This document shows positions 1 through 13,000 of a stretch of 64,000 nucleotides of DNA, in pieces; within the stretch, counting starts at the first letter, position 1, and every line of letters starts with the position of its first letter. The position numbers and the translations under genes were made by a program. The notes beneath the pieces are model-generated. The model was not told where the DNA came from. It did not search any database and was given only the letters and a program-made list of their open reading frames with translations. This DNA comes from Gigantopelta aegis (taxonomy: Eukaryota; Mollusca; Gastropoda; Neomphalida; Peltospiridae): NCBI RefSeq assembly GCF_016097555.1, contig NC_054712.1, positions 36,616,806 to 36,680,805 of the forward strand, read 5' to 3'.

Positions 1-1
1 T

Positions 2-70
2 GAAACACTATGTGGGAAATCTCCTGGAATCCACTGTCAAGAATGCATAACGTGCACAATTTGTCAATAA
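2..70 (+). CDS. Possible 3' end of an upstream cysteine-rich gene
   Basis: The window opens in a frame rich in cysteine (IHCQECITCTICQ) that stops with TAA at 68-70, overlapping an AATAAA at 67-72. The C-x2-C-x2-C-x2-C spacing faintly resembles a PHD-type finger. With only 22 residues this may be chance. Confidence 0.12.
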   Translation, partial: ETLCGKSPGIHCQECITCTICQ

Positions 71-360
71 AACGGATTAGAAAGTCCAAATTGTTGTTTT
101 TGATATAATTTTTGTTGTACGAAAATCATTCACCCACATCATGCATATATATATACTATTAGGTACATGTACATGTATTTAAATTGGGGATGGATTTTAG
201 CTTTTTGTCCATAATCTCAGTATAGGGGTCTGAAGATAGTAGGAAAGGGGGTTGGGGCAGCAGCCACACGGACCTCAATGTGAAAACCAATTTGAGGAGA
301 GTGATTAATATAATAACTGCAATGTTGATACAGTTAACATGTTACGGGGGGGGGGGGGGG

Positions 361-585
361 GGGGTACGTAGCTCAGTGGTACAGCGCTTTCCTGATGTGC
401 GATCGGTTCCTGTCGGTAGGCCCTTTAGGCTATTTCTCATTCCAGCCAGTGCTCTACAACTGGTGTGACAAAAGCTGTGGTATGTACTATCCTGTCTGGA
501 ATGGTGCATATAAAAAAAAAATCCCTCGCTGCTAATCGAAAAGAGTAGCCCACGAAGTGGCAATAGCGGGGTTTTTTTCTCAATT
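361..585 (+). mobile_element. tRNA-derived SINE, head I, 3' truncated
   Basis: Starts just after a run of 18 G. The box A-like TAGCTCAGTGG and the shared core (CTATCCTGTCTGGAATGGTG, CATATAAA, GCTGCTAATCGAAAAGAGTA) identify the family. The tail is lost after GCGGGG. Confidence 0.85.
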
Positions 586-2454
586 ACATGGCTGTTAACT
601 CCGTCGTGAGACGGATTTCCGTCGTAGGAGAAATTGTGGAAATTATTTTTTCAGTTTTTTTTTTTTTTTTTTTTTAATGAGAATCACTTGGGCCGTTTTC
701 GGTTTCCGTAATGTCAACCCGATCACTTCGGCCGTTTCCTTTGCCCCACTGACCCCCCTTTAGGTACCCATCGGATGGGTATAATCTACCATACATTTAG
801 GGGCCGGTGAACGGCCCCCTTCCCCTAACGTGAATTCCCAATCCAATATCAAACCTTTTCCCCAGTTACGACCCAACGGTTTCCCATTAAAGAGTCCCAA
901 AGTTGCTCTCATCGTGAACACTCATAAAAATGTTTACAAATTTAGCTAATAGTATATTTAAAAAAAACTAACATCGAAAAAGTTTCGTTTTGGTTTTCCG
1001 ATTGATTACGAACACATGACGAACAAGTCTGACCTGGATATGCAAATTAGGTGCACTTGTTTTTGATAGTCTGTTGTGTCGTAGTTTTTAGTAATAATGC
1101 CTACATTGTCTGATATAATACAGTTTTGGTAGACGATTACAACTTTTTTTGTTTTAATTCATCCATTTGCGTTAACACATATTTGGGATCTATCGCAACA
1201 CGTCCAATCCGCTATTTACATAGTCCGAACGGACGTAGAAAGTAAAGTACACTGTCATTTGCTGTGCTATTTTAAGCAGACGATCTTATTTTGTAAAAAG
1301 GTGTGTACATATGTTTCGTACTTTTTTTCTTCAAATATTTTATTATTTTATTTTATTTTTTAAAAATCATTTTTGGTATGGTTTTTGTAATTAAAAAACA
1401 AAAACAAACGTTACTACAGTAGTTGTAAATTAAGTGGAAAAAACCCATTTAATTTAAATGTGCTACTCACTCCCTTTGAAGTAATGGTCGTACCCGTTGT
1501 CACATCATGTGGCGTAACAGCCCCCCTGAGAATCGTGCGAGTTTAATCTTTATAGTATGTTAAAAATTATGAACACTGTTACAATGAAATAGTTCTGCTG
1601 GGAGATTATTAGATTGCGTATTATAGATATTGAAACTTAATAAAGTTGATCCGGTCAAATATAACATTTACCGACCAGCGGTATGTTACTTCTTTATTAT
1701 TCACGATTGAATAATGGGTCATTCGAGAACTACGCAACGTGCACTGAGGAGAAAGTGGAAATTATGGAAAATGTGACGAAACGTAATTGGGGGGGGGGGG
1801 GGGGGGGGAGAGATTATTGTGCAACGTAATGTTAATTCATTAACTTTTCATTAAGTAAAATGCAACCAGTCATTGCCATTTTATGTTAACATATATGTAT
1901 TACTAAAGACCCCAGAGTAAAATATGACACGGTCACAAAACATTACAAGGGGAGGGGGTATTAAAACTGCAAGGTTTTGCGTTACGTATTGTTAAATGGA
2001 CACAAAGATCAACAAAGGACTATTCCACATTAGCGTATTGCAGTATCGGACATTGGCTTTTACCCCAATTTTGAACGATCCCTTCCCCCTCCCATAATGA
2101 ATTTGCAATAACACAAGGGCCACCCGATGTAAATGTATTTGATTTGCCGTCCATTAGCTGGCGGTCAAGCCTAAATAAATAATATCAGGTAATAATGCAA
2201 ACTTTAAAAAAATGCCCGTAGCTTATGAAAGAACACCCCAACAAATGTCAGCCTAATAGGACTATTTCCATTAATATAGGTTCACTGCAGGACCCATCAA
2301 ATTAATGTTTTTGTCCAATAAAAAAAAATAACAGGGTGTGGGATGGGAGAAATACATGTTTAAAGTGGACTACAATTGTCATATAAAACATTACCATTTT
2401 GAATGCCCTGTACCTTGAAATTTCAGTCACAACATTTTACTTTTGTTAACAGCC
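586..2454. other. No gene seen
   Basis: AT-rich sequence with a T tract near 651-674 and a G tract at 1789-1808. No convincing exon, RNA gene or recognised repeat on either strand. Confidence 0.5.
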
Positions 2455-2558
2455 ATGTCTATATCTGTGTGGTCTTTAACCATATGTCCGACACCATATA
2501 ACTGTAAATAAAATGTGTTTGAGTGCATTGTTAAATAAAACATTTCCTTTGAATAACA
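2455..2558 (+). mobile_element. SINE tail A fragment
   Basis: Only the conserved 3' part is present: ATCTGTGTGGTC, ACCATATGTCCGACACCATA, and the end GTTAAATAAAACATTTCC. Confidence 0.85.
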
Positions 2559-2648
2559 AGTCTGAGGAGAGTGATGGGAAACTAGAGTGATAGTTCCCTT
2601 TGCAAGTCTTTTAGCATTGCACTGTGAGACTTAGTGAATATTCGCTAA

Positions 2649-2820
2649 GCTCTCTTAGGCTCTACTAAACAACAAAGCATCCTCTCTGTAAGTCTTTTAG
2701 CATTGCACTGCGAGATTGTAAAGTTGCGAGAGTTTAGTGAATTAGACCCAGGGGCAGTGCAATGCTAAAAGACTTGTAAAGAGGATGCTTTGTTGTCTAG
2801 CAGAGCCTAAGAGATCTTTG
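2649..2820. repeat. Foldback repeat, arms about 62 bp
   Basis: CTCTCTTAGGCTCTACTAAA... AGCATCCTCTCTGTAAGTC... AGCATTGCACTG on the left is mirrored by CAGTGCAATGCTAAAAGACT... AGGATGCTTTGTTGTC... CCTAAGAG on the right. A further direct copy of TTTTAGCATTGCACTG lies at about 2608. Confidence 0.8.
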
Positions 2821-2835
2821 TGAATTAGACCCCAG

Positions 2836-3990
2836 GTCTGTAGGCTACATACCGTATTACTTTGACTTTCAACTGGGCAAGGCATTCCATTATGTTAATG
2901 GGATCCGTGCCCCTTGCTTTCAATGTGTTACGTCCATTTTAACTGCATTTAGGATATTGTCCATGGATTGCATCAGTCTTTGTTTCAATCCTAACCGTGC
3001 ATGTTCATATTTATTCTCTAACAATTTTTATATTCTGGACCAGACGTAATTTGCTACATATGAGATCCTAGACAGCACCAACATTGCTAAATCTCTCACT
3101 TGTAGTGTTGGCTCGGATCTTTGAAGTAGACTGGGAGACAAAAAGACTTTCCTGTCCATAAAAAATAACTGTCACTCAGTATAATGAGTAATACATGTAC
3201 TTGAAAAACAGAATACATGCATTTTCAACAAACATTTATACAATTACAACATTTGTGTAGCAATTACACGTTCATGGACGACGCACACTTCAGTCACAAG
3301 TGAATAGACTGCTTAACAAAAAAAAGTGAATGTTTCTTCTATTTCTGTAACAATCACTCTTTGTTCCTGTCCAATCTTATATTTGCCATAATAACAATCG
3401 GTTTCAGTTGCTTTCCAAATGTTTCAACTGATCTATCAAAAATGATGATGAAAGAGCTGAAGAATATTGAGAATTTTTCCAATTATAACCTTTGGTATTT
3501 ATGTGATCCATAATAATATATATGCATATCATCATTCAAATGGACATTTTTTTTTCCATTTATGTTTGCAATAGTACATTGACAAATAACAAGTGAAACA
3601 CTCCATAAAAAGGATCCGATTCACAACTGTACAGTCAGTTGCAGTTTTTAGAGAATTGTCAACATGTTCCGTATGGAATATCTATGTTGGTTCCGATTGA
3701 ACACTTCTTCCATTTTTACTATTGCACAGGTAACGATAATGCTGTCTGCACACCTTCTTAAATGTCCAGTTTTATATTTGTGATTTGTTAGAGATGATTT
3801 TCAGTCAGTCAAGAAAATTGCTGTTTCAGTGTGACTTCACCCTCTCTGAACATTCTTTTAGAATATTTTAATAAGGTCTTCGAATCCTTTCTGCAACAGC
3901 TCATAACTTATTGGTTTTTGTTGTGGATTATGACATTCCCAGTAAACCACGTTTTTAAACATTTGATAAGAAGTCTTGGCAAACTATTTT
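2836..3990. other. Region 3' of CDK10, no other gene seen
   Basis: AT-rich; would include the CDK10 3' UTR (minus strand). Candidate polyadenylation hexamers on the minus strand are ATTAAA at 3872-3867 and AATAAA at 3015-3010. Confidence 0.4.
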
Positions 3991-3996
3991 TCACGA

Positions 3997-4017
3997 TCAC
4001 ACTTTTGGTTTCTTGGC
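3997..4017 (-). CDS. CDK10: CDK10 exon 16 (tentative terminal exon)
   Basis: A strong acceptor (TTTTTTTCCCAG) is followed by AKKPKV and TGA at 3999-3997. A short basic end suits the lysine/arginine-rich CDK10 C-terminus. A minus-strand ATTAAA at 3872-3867 could serve polyadenylation. Confidence 0.45.
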   Translation of the reverse strand, partial: AKKPKV

Positions 4018-7000
4018 CTGGGAAAAAAACACAAAGAAATTTTCAGATATCTATTAAATCCACCAAGGGAAAGTGTGAAACACTAGCAAAGTGTATATGA
4101 TATAACAAGAAAAATTAAAATTTCTAAAATGACTAGAAGTCTCTGATAGTAATTTTTTAATGTGTAATTGTCCGTAATAACAAACTAATTTGATATAAAC
4201 AAAGTACCGGTAGATGACAAATAACTGTGTGTCACTTTTGGACAATGAAAAAGTGGAATTGTGACTCCCAAGTTAAAAGGTTAATACCGGCCTTGGTGGC
4301 GCAGTGGTTAAGCTATCGGACTACAGGCTGGTAGGTACAGTGTTTGCAGCCCGGTACTGGCTCCAACCCAGAGCGAGTTCTTAAGGGCTCAATGGGATGG
4401 GTAGGTGTAGTTTATTTCTGCACTTTTCCCCCTGTTTTTTCAATGTTAAAATAGACCAATAACTGCACCTATTGCATAAATAGTCTCGCCTGATATTTTT
4501 AGAATTTGTATGCTCCCGAATAATGCTATAAAAGGCGAAGTGTAATTTGTCGATATTTAAATTATTTATAGATGAAATGTCACCTAGATATGGGAGTCCA
4601 CGCAATGCATTAGATCTACTGGTAGACCCAGTAGAGCTAATTTTAATCAGATTGGTGTAAGGCCACTACACCCTCTTCTCTCTCACTAACAACTAACCCA
4701 CTGTCCTGGACAGACAACCCAGATAGCTGAGGTGTGTGCCCAGGACAGCATGCTTGAACCTTAATTGGATATAAGCACGGAAATAAGTTGAAAGGTTAAT
4801 ACTTACAGACAAGGTAAGATGTGAGCTGCTTCCAAATTCCTTGAATGAACCAGGTTTTGATTTTCTGAAGAAAAAAAGAAGATTCTAGAGAGTAATGCAT
4901 GAATGAATGAATGTTTTATTTGACTACGCACTTAACACACGGTTATATGGCATCAGATATATGATAAGAGGACCATATTTATAATAAGAGAGAAAATCTG
5001 ATGCCATCAGGCTCTGGGCTACTCTTTTTCAATCTTTATATGCACCATCCCACAGGCAAGATAGTATACAAGACAGCCTCTGTTACACCAGTTGTGGAGC
5101 AGTGGCTACAACAAGAAATAGCCCAATGACTGGGTTGCCACAAACTGTGTAAAACCTTGGAGAATAACTAAAACCATTTCTAATTAACACAGAGATCTAA
5201 ACATTTGTTACATTTTAATGATATTTGGCCACACTGAAAACCAGGCAAGACTAAAGTCGAAAAACGATCACACATGTTTAAGAATAATTGAAAAGTACAC
5301 ACTGTTCTTCCTTCTGTGAATCGGCATTCTTTCGCTTCAGACGATGTTGAGGAAAGGAAGGCATGAACTCTGGTTCACAAGCTGAAAACAGAACACTCAG
5401 TATTAAAACTGTTCCATAAACACAATATTAAAACTGTTCCATAAACACAATATCTTAACAAACTACAAGCATTCTGACAGCACTGAGTGCCATAACTCCA
5501 TCAAAAATGGACAGATCCCCCCCCCCCCCCCCTAAACTTAATCTGTACCTCTACATGGTAAAGCTATATCCCAAATTTCAGCTCATATCTTTAGGTATGT
5601 GGGGCAGATGAATGGACAAAAAGATGGACAGACCGATGGAAAACAAAACCTACAGTCCCCTCTAGTAGGAGACTAATAACCATAAAGAGTTGTGGTACCA
5701 AAATGTATGATGTAGGAATCACACCATTTTAAAATTGTCACACATAAAAATAAACAGAACACCACAAACATTATGAGCCTTATTTAAAAAAATTACAAAA
5801 ATTAATCAATGTGCATTATTTCATATCCCTGAAAATCTTAAATGTGGACCACATAAAATGTACATGCAGTGTTAAACAACAACATTTTCCCTATCAGCCA
5901 ACATACAATACACGGAACACCTTTTCACGTAAGCTGTTGTTTTGTTCATGCCTCAATTACACTTTAACTTCACACAAACTGCCAATTGATTAAGTGGTAA
6001 AATTAATAGTTGCAAACTTCAGATAACTAATTTTAAATTGAATGCAATTTTTTAGTAGTTAATTACATGTGTATTAGACAAATATAATTCAAACAACTGA
6101 ACAATCAGCTACCAAGGTAAAACCCATTGGCAAGTGAACAGACTTCGGGTTATTGAATATTTTTAACTATTTGCCTCAAAAAATATTTTTTAATGATATG
6201 ACATACGATGAGGCTGCTCCTTGAAATACGAACAGTCCAGACAGTCCTCAGCTGTGGCTCTGAAAGATCAAATATAACAGAACTTTACGTACTGGATGGA
6301 CGGTTGACACATGAGAGACACGGAGAATACTACTAGTACATAATATGTGAAATTCAAGATACATGTGCATTGATTGTTTCAAAGGGGGCGGGACGTAGCC
6401 CAGTGGTAAAGTGTTCGCTTGATGCACGGTCAGTCTAGGATCGATTCCCGTCGGTGGACCCATTAGGCTATTTCTCGTTCCAGCCTGTGCTCCACAACTG
6501 GTGTAAGAAAAGCTGTGGTATGTGCAATCCTGTCTGTGAGATGGTACATATAAAAGATCCCTTGCTGCTAATCGAAAAGAGTAGCCTACGAAGTGGCAAC
6601 AGCGAGTTTCCTCTCTCAATATCTGTGTGGTCCTTAACCATGTCTGATGCCATATAACCATAAATAAAATGTGATGAGTGCGTCGTTAAATAAAACTTTT
6701 CCTTCAAGTTACATGTGCATTGATTGTTTCAAAAAGTACATAACTGGCAAAAGTGAGGTAAGTTTCTACACAATAAGTTGTAAGATATAGAGAGAATACT
6801 ACACAAGTTTCTGTTAAATATTGTTCAAGTTACATTCACTGTTTCAAAATGTTGATAACGGGCAAACGTAAGGTACATTTTTACACAATGAGTTGTAAGA
6901 TGTAACATGGTATTGGGGGTCATTCAACATTTAATATGTAACACTCATGGGGAGGTTGAGGTGGTATCATGGGATGTATTACAAAACATTATGGGGTATA

Positions 7001-10000
7001 GAGAGAGCTTTTGTCAAGAGTTATGTAACATTTTCAAAACAATTATCTGAATTTTATTTTGTATAATTGTCTTACATATCCTCAAATTATAGGTTAAAAT
7101 TATTTTAACCATCTGTTCAAATTAAGCTATTTACAGAGATTCTGCTTGTATGGTTAATTTGTGTTCCTCATTAATAAAAATTGTTAAATGTTAATTTCAC
7201 TGGACAGCTTTAGCATCTAGGTGATCACCATAAAGCAGCCAGTGCCTTTAAATCAATCTGTAACATATGTGGGATACTATAAATCTTACAATGTCCTTTA
7301 AAATAGGCGTGTAAGAAAAATGAATTACTATGTGTGATGATGTTAGTATCTCCATTATGGTTCATAGGTTAAAAATAAATTAGTCCTACAATAACTTCAA
7401 TTAATGACAGCCAGTCATCATCAAACGCACCAGACACATTATGTACAGGGGAATGTCCCGAGTAACTCTCCATTCCTGAAAAATAATGGTGACGAGGAAT
7501 GGAGAGTTATGAGGATATTCTCCTACTTAAAATACGCCACTAAATAATAATTTTATGTGAATATATGTTAATATGGATTTTAACACCAATGATTTTGGTG
7601 GGTTAATTTAGTTTGAGTTTCATCACAACATCATTGAAAAATACTGTGACTTTGCAGGTGCATTTTAAGGATAAAGTAATACACATATTGCAATTAAGTT
7701 TAATGTGGTTAAGAAACTTGCCTTTTCACAGGATCAAACATGAACAGGAAGTTCAGAAGTCGAACACCACCATCAGACAGCCAGGGGAATGTGTGTCTTA
7801 AATTGTTGTACCTGTAAACAGAGAATAAATTACACATAACATTATCAGAGAAAGAAAGTTTGTTTGTTTTGTTTAACAACACCACTAGAGCACCTTGATT
7901 TATTAATCATCGGCTATTGGATGTCAAAAATATGGTCATTTTGACACAGTCTTAGAGAGGAAACCCACTACATTTTTCCATTAATAGCAAGGGATCTTTT
8001 TTATGCACCATTCCACATACAGGATAGCACATACCATAGCCTTTGATATACCAGTCATGGTGGCATATCAGAGATGACCAAGAAAAGGTGGATTGTAAAT
8101 AAATGTTTATTTGTGTAATAACATCACTAAAGCTCACTGATTAACTGGCTAAGTATTGATTTCATACAATATATAATATAGGGTTAGACAAATCCACTAA
8201 CCCTCAGTTCCGGCTAGTGAATTTTTGGTCTGGACTAGTGGAAATTATCAACTGTATTACTATAATGCATAGGGCACTAGCCAAAGCTAGTGACTTTCTT
8301 CAACACTTGTCGAACACTGTCGTATATTTGGTAATTTGAACACATGTATGGTCCCTTTTTGCAGATGTGGTCACATATATTAGTACAATGCACTCTGATC
8401 CAACCAGCATCCGAGTAATATGGATTCTTGTGTATACCAGCATAATCACAGAAAGAAAGAAAGAAATATTTTATTTAACGACACACTCAACACATTTTAT
8501 TTACAGTTATATGGCGTCAGACATATGGTTAAGGACCACACAGATTTTGAGAGGAAATCCGCTGTCGCTACTACATGGGCTACTCTTTCCGATTAGCAGC
8601 AAGGGATCTTTAATTTGTGCTTCCCACAGGCAGGATAGCACAAACCATGGCCTTTGTTGAACCAGTTATGGATCACTGGTCGGTGCAAGTGGTTTACACC
8701 TACCCATTGAGCCTTGCGGAGCACTCACTCAGGGTTTGGAGTCGGTATCTGGATTAAAAATCCCATGCCTCGACTGGGATCCGAACTCAGTACCTACCAG
8801 CCTGCAGACCGATGGCCTAACCAGCATAATCACAGAGTACTGTCAAGTGACAATAGCTTAGATACAATTTGTCTAATTTATACTGACGTAATTCGTCTGT
8901 CTAATTTGAATCCAGTTTGGAAAGTTAATGTTTGTTTTGTTTAACGATACCACTAGAACACACTAATTTATTAATCATCGGCTATTGAATGTCAAACATT
9001 TGGTAATTTTGACATAGTGTTTTCCCTAGCTTGTTTTAGCATGGTGCAGCACCATGCCTCAATAGTCTAGCACCATCTTGCCTCAATCAGCGCCATGCTG
9101 CCCTGAGATTAAACAAGCTTTATCAGTAGTTAATTCTAAAATTGCCTTTATAAAACACAAAAAAAGGTATTATTAATTAATAAAATATGCCTTTTATATC
9201 TTTTGCCATTCATTTATTAAAGCAAGCACATAAATTACATTAATGTTTATTTTAATTTAAAAAAATTGTATTTTTAATGAAAAACAAGTGCCCCGAAAAT
9301 GGTGAAAATGCCCCAAAAGTGTTTGGTCTACCATGCCTTGCCTAACAACGTGAGTCACTTACGGCTGTTTCTTCAGTGAGATATTTTCCAGTGCTGGCAA
9401 AGAAGAAAATCCCTGAAATATCAGAATGGAAGTAGCTGAGGTCTTGTTAGTGTGAAATGTTTTATCATTTAATCAGAATGGAAGTAGCTGAGGTCTCGTT
9501 AGTGTGAAATGTTTTATCATTTAATCAGAATGGAAGTAGCTGAAGGTCTCGTTAGTGTGAAATGTTTTATCATTTAATCAGAATGGAAGTAGCTGAGGTC
9601 TCGTTAGTGTGAAATGTTTTATCATTTAATCAGAATGGAAGTAGCTGACGGTCTCGTTAATGTGAAATGTTTTATCATTTAATCAGAATGGAAGTAGCTG
9701 AGGTCTCGTTAGTGTGAAATGTTTTATCATTTAATCAGAATGGAAGTAGCTAAAGGTCTCGTTAGTGTGAAATGTTTTATTATTTAATCAGAATGGAAGT
9801 AGCTGAGGTCTCGTTAGTGTGAAATGTTTTATCATTTAATCAGAATGGAAGTAGCTAAAGGTCTCGTTAGTGTGAAATGTTTTATTATTTAATCAGAATG
9901 GAAGTAGCTGAGGTCTCGTTAGTGTGAAATGTTTTATCATTTAATCAGAATGGAAGTAGCTGAAGGTCTCGTTAGTGTGAAATGTTTTATCATTTAATCA

Positions 10001-13000
10001 GAATGGAAGTAGCTGAGGTCTCATTAGTGTGAAATGTTTTATCATTTAATCAGAATGGAAGTAGCTGAAGGTCTCGTTAGTGTGAAATATTTTAGCATTA
10101 AATCAGAATGGAAAGGAATATTTTATTCCTCAATTATTATTGATGAAATACTTTACAATGTGAATGTAAGTAAATTAGATCCTTGCCATGTATAAAATCA
10201 ACGAATGGATACTTCAAAGAGCATTCCAAATGCACCTACACACAAAAACGTAACGCTGAGCTAAACATTAATTAAAAGTATATTAATTAAAATGAGATGA
10301 ACATACATAGTTGCAACTATATACCAAGTTTCATTGGTCTATGTTAGTTTGCAAGCAATGAAACTAAATGCGAAAAGTTAATGCCGGAGGTAAACTGTAT
10401 TCATCCCCACTGATTTCAACTAACCTGCATGGGGCGAGTGTTAGGTTTTAATTCCTGCAAAACTTACAGGCCAGATACTGTCGTTTGGGGTGCCGAACAT
10501 AGTAATGATGAGTTCAATCTGGTGAATTTCTGATCGTCCTGGTAACAGAGGTCGATGAGCTAACAATTCTCCCAGAATACATCCAGCAGACCTAAAAATG
10601 AAAAAAAAAAGGAAGAAAAATATTTTCTTTGAAGCACAGAGATGTATATACAGAGATGTGAGAGGGGCTGGAACAAAAAAGATTGCTGCGGCTGGGGAGC
10701 AGGGGTCGCTCAAGGACCCCTGAAGGAAAATTGTTGTTTGCAACCCCCGGAACTGCCAAAAAGTGCATTAAATGCTAACAAATCTAAACTGGTTATAACT
10801 TATAATATAAGGCACACATCATAAACTTGAAACCGTGAAAACATGTAAATGAATCATGTGTGGTCAACAGTATTGAACATCATGTTTTTGTTTTTTTAGA
10901 CAAAATAGAAAAGCGCAGTTACGCATTTCTGCATAGCTCTCACATCCCTGTATATAACATCAACATACATGTTAAACCAATTTGTGGAATACAGTTTAAA
11001 CTTTAAAGTTTGTTTTGTTTACTGAAAGAAAGAAAGAAAGAAATGTTTTATTTAACGACGCACTCAACACATTTTATTTACGGTTATATGGCGTCAGACA
11101 TATGGTTAAGGACCACACAGATTTGGAGAGGAAACCCGCTGTCGCCACATAGGCTACTCTTTTATGACAGACAGCAAGGGATCTTTTATTTGCGCTTCCC
11201 ACAGGCAGGATAGCACAAACCATGGCCTTTGTTGAACCAGTTATGGATCACTGGTCGGTGCAAGTGGTTTACACCTACCCATTGAGCCTTGCGGAGCACT
11301 CACTCAGGGTTTGGAGTCGGTATCTGAATTAAAAATCCCATACCTTGACTGGGATCCGAACCCAGTACCTACCAGCCTGTAGACCGATAGCCTAACCACG
11401 ACGCCACCGAGGCCGGTTTGTTTAATGACACCACTAGAGGACATTGATTAATTTATCATCGGCTATTGGATGTCAAACATTTGGTAATTCTGACTCATCA
11501 TCCGAGGAAATCCACTACATTTTTCTTAATGCAGCAAGGGATCTTTTATATACACTTTCCCACAGACAGGATAGCACATACCATGGCCTTTGTCCAATTG
11601 TGGTGCACTGGATGGGAGGAGGAAAAACTCAATCAGCTGAATGGATCAACTGAAATGTTTTGATCCTGTGACACAAGCACCCCAAGCGAGCACTCAACCA
11701 ACTGAGCTAAATCATGTCCCCAAGACTACACATGTTTCAAGAAGTAATTCTATGTTTGAAATAATAGCGGATACTTGAATTCAAATGTACATCAATATGG
11801 AATGAAACATGATACAAATTTCTTAACATACACACATTACCCTGGCCAGCTCTAACCTCAGATAATTTTCCCATTGAACTTATGTAGTGTCCAATGGGCG
11901 ACATCTCTGTCAATTCAAATTCTGTGCAACATACCTTTACGAAATGTTTGATCTGGAGCATGTTACAACAGATTCATGTATATTTAGATAGCTATGGTGA
12001 TTTTACAATGTACATCTTATTAATGCATTAACCATAAGTAACATTTTGTTAGCATGGCACTGATTACAGGTCTAGACGCTAATTAAAATTTGGAAAACAA
12101 AATGTTTACTGAATCATTAAATTAATTTCCCATTCAAATCAGTGCTTCATGACTGCTATATCAAAGGTCTTAGTACCTGTATGTTCCGTCCTGTCTGTGG
12201 GATGGTGCATATAAAAGATTACTTGCTGCTAAAAGAAAAATGTACCGGGTATCCTCTGAAAACTACATGTCATAATTACCAAATGTTTGACATCCAGTAG
12301 CCGATGATTAATTAATCAGTGTGCTCCAGTGGTGTTGTTAATCAAACAAACTTTACATTAAATTTAATTTCATAATCTCTACCCTGGCTTTTTATCTAGG
12401 TCTGGTTTGGGTGTATTCCTATATTTTAAAGGGACATTCCTGAGTTTGCCGCACTTTTTAAGATGTTATCGACTAACAGAGACGTTTTAACAATTGTAAT
12501 TACATATCAAATATATTTTTCTGCATAAAATATTAGTGGCTGTATATTGAACGTGTTTCTAATCGTTCTAATATTTGTACTAGGTTAAATTTCATCTTAT
12601 TTCCTAAAATATTGTTTTTTCGTACGTACAAAATTATTTGAAAACACAATCCAGTTTGGGCTTCTTACAAATATTAAGACGACCAGAAACACATTGAATA
12701 TACAGACATTGACATTCTAAACAAGAAAATATATATTTAATATGCAAATTTAATCGTAGGAATATTTTACTAGTCGGAAACATCTTACAATGCAGCAAAC
12801 TCAGGAATGTCCCTTTAATTACTTACCACATATCTACAGCTGTTGTGTGTGTTTTAGCACCAAGAAGTAATTCAGGTGACCGGTACCTGTTTAAATAAAA
12901 CAATAACATATTACCTGCATACATTATCTATATTATAATATGTTCATATAATATATATACATTTATTATATACATACAATGAAATCTACAGATCTATGGA

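Noticed and set aside
361..585. tRNA gene from the TAGCTCAGTGG box A
   Set aside because: The sequence continues into the SINE core, and the cloverleaf arms do not pair as in a tRNA; this applies to all head I and head II copies.
6248..6707. Frames with sequences such as [20 protein letters not shown] or [20 protein letters not shown], seen many times in the window
   Set aside because: They are translations of the SINE tail and core, not genes.
9421..10112. CRISPR-like array
   Set aside because: Units are continuous tandem copies with no unique spacers, in a eukaryotic intron.
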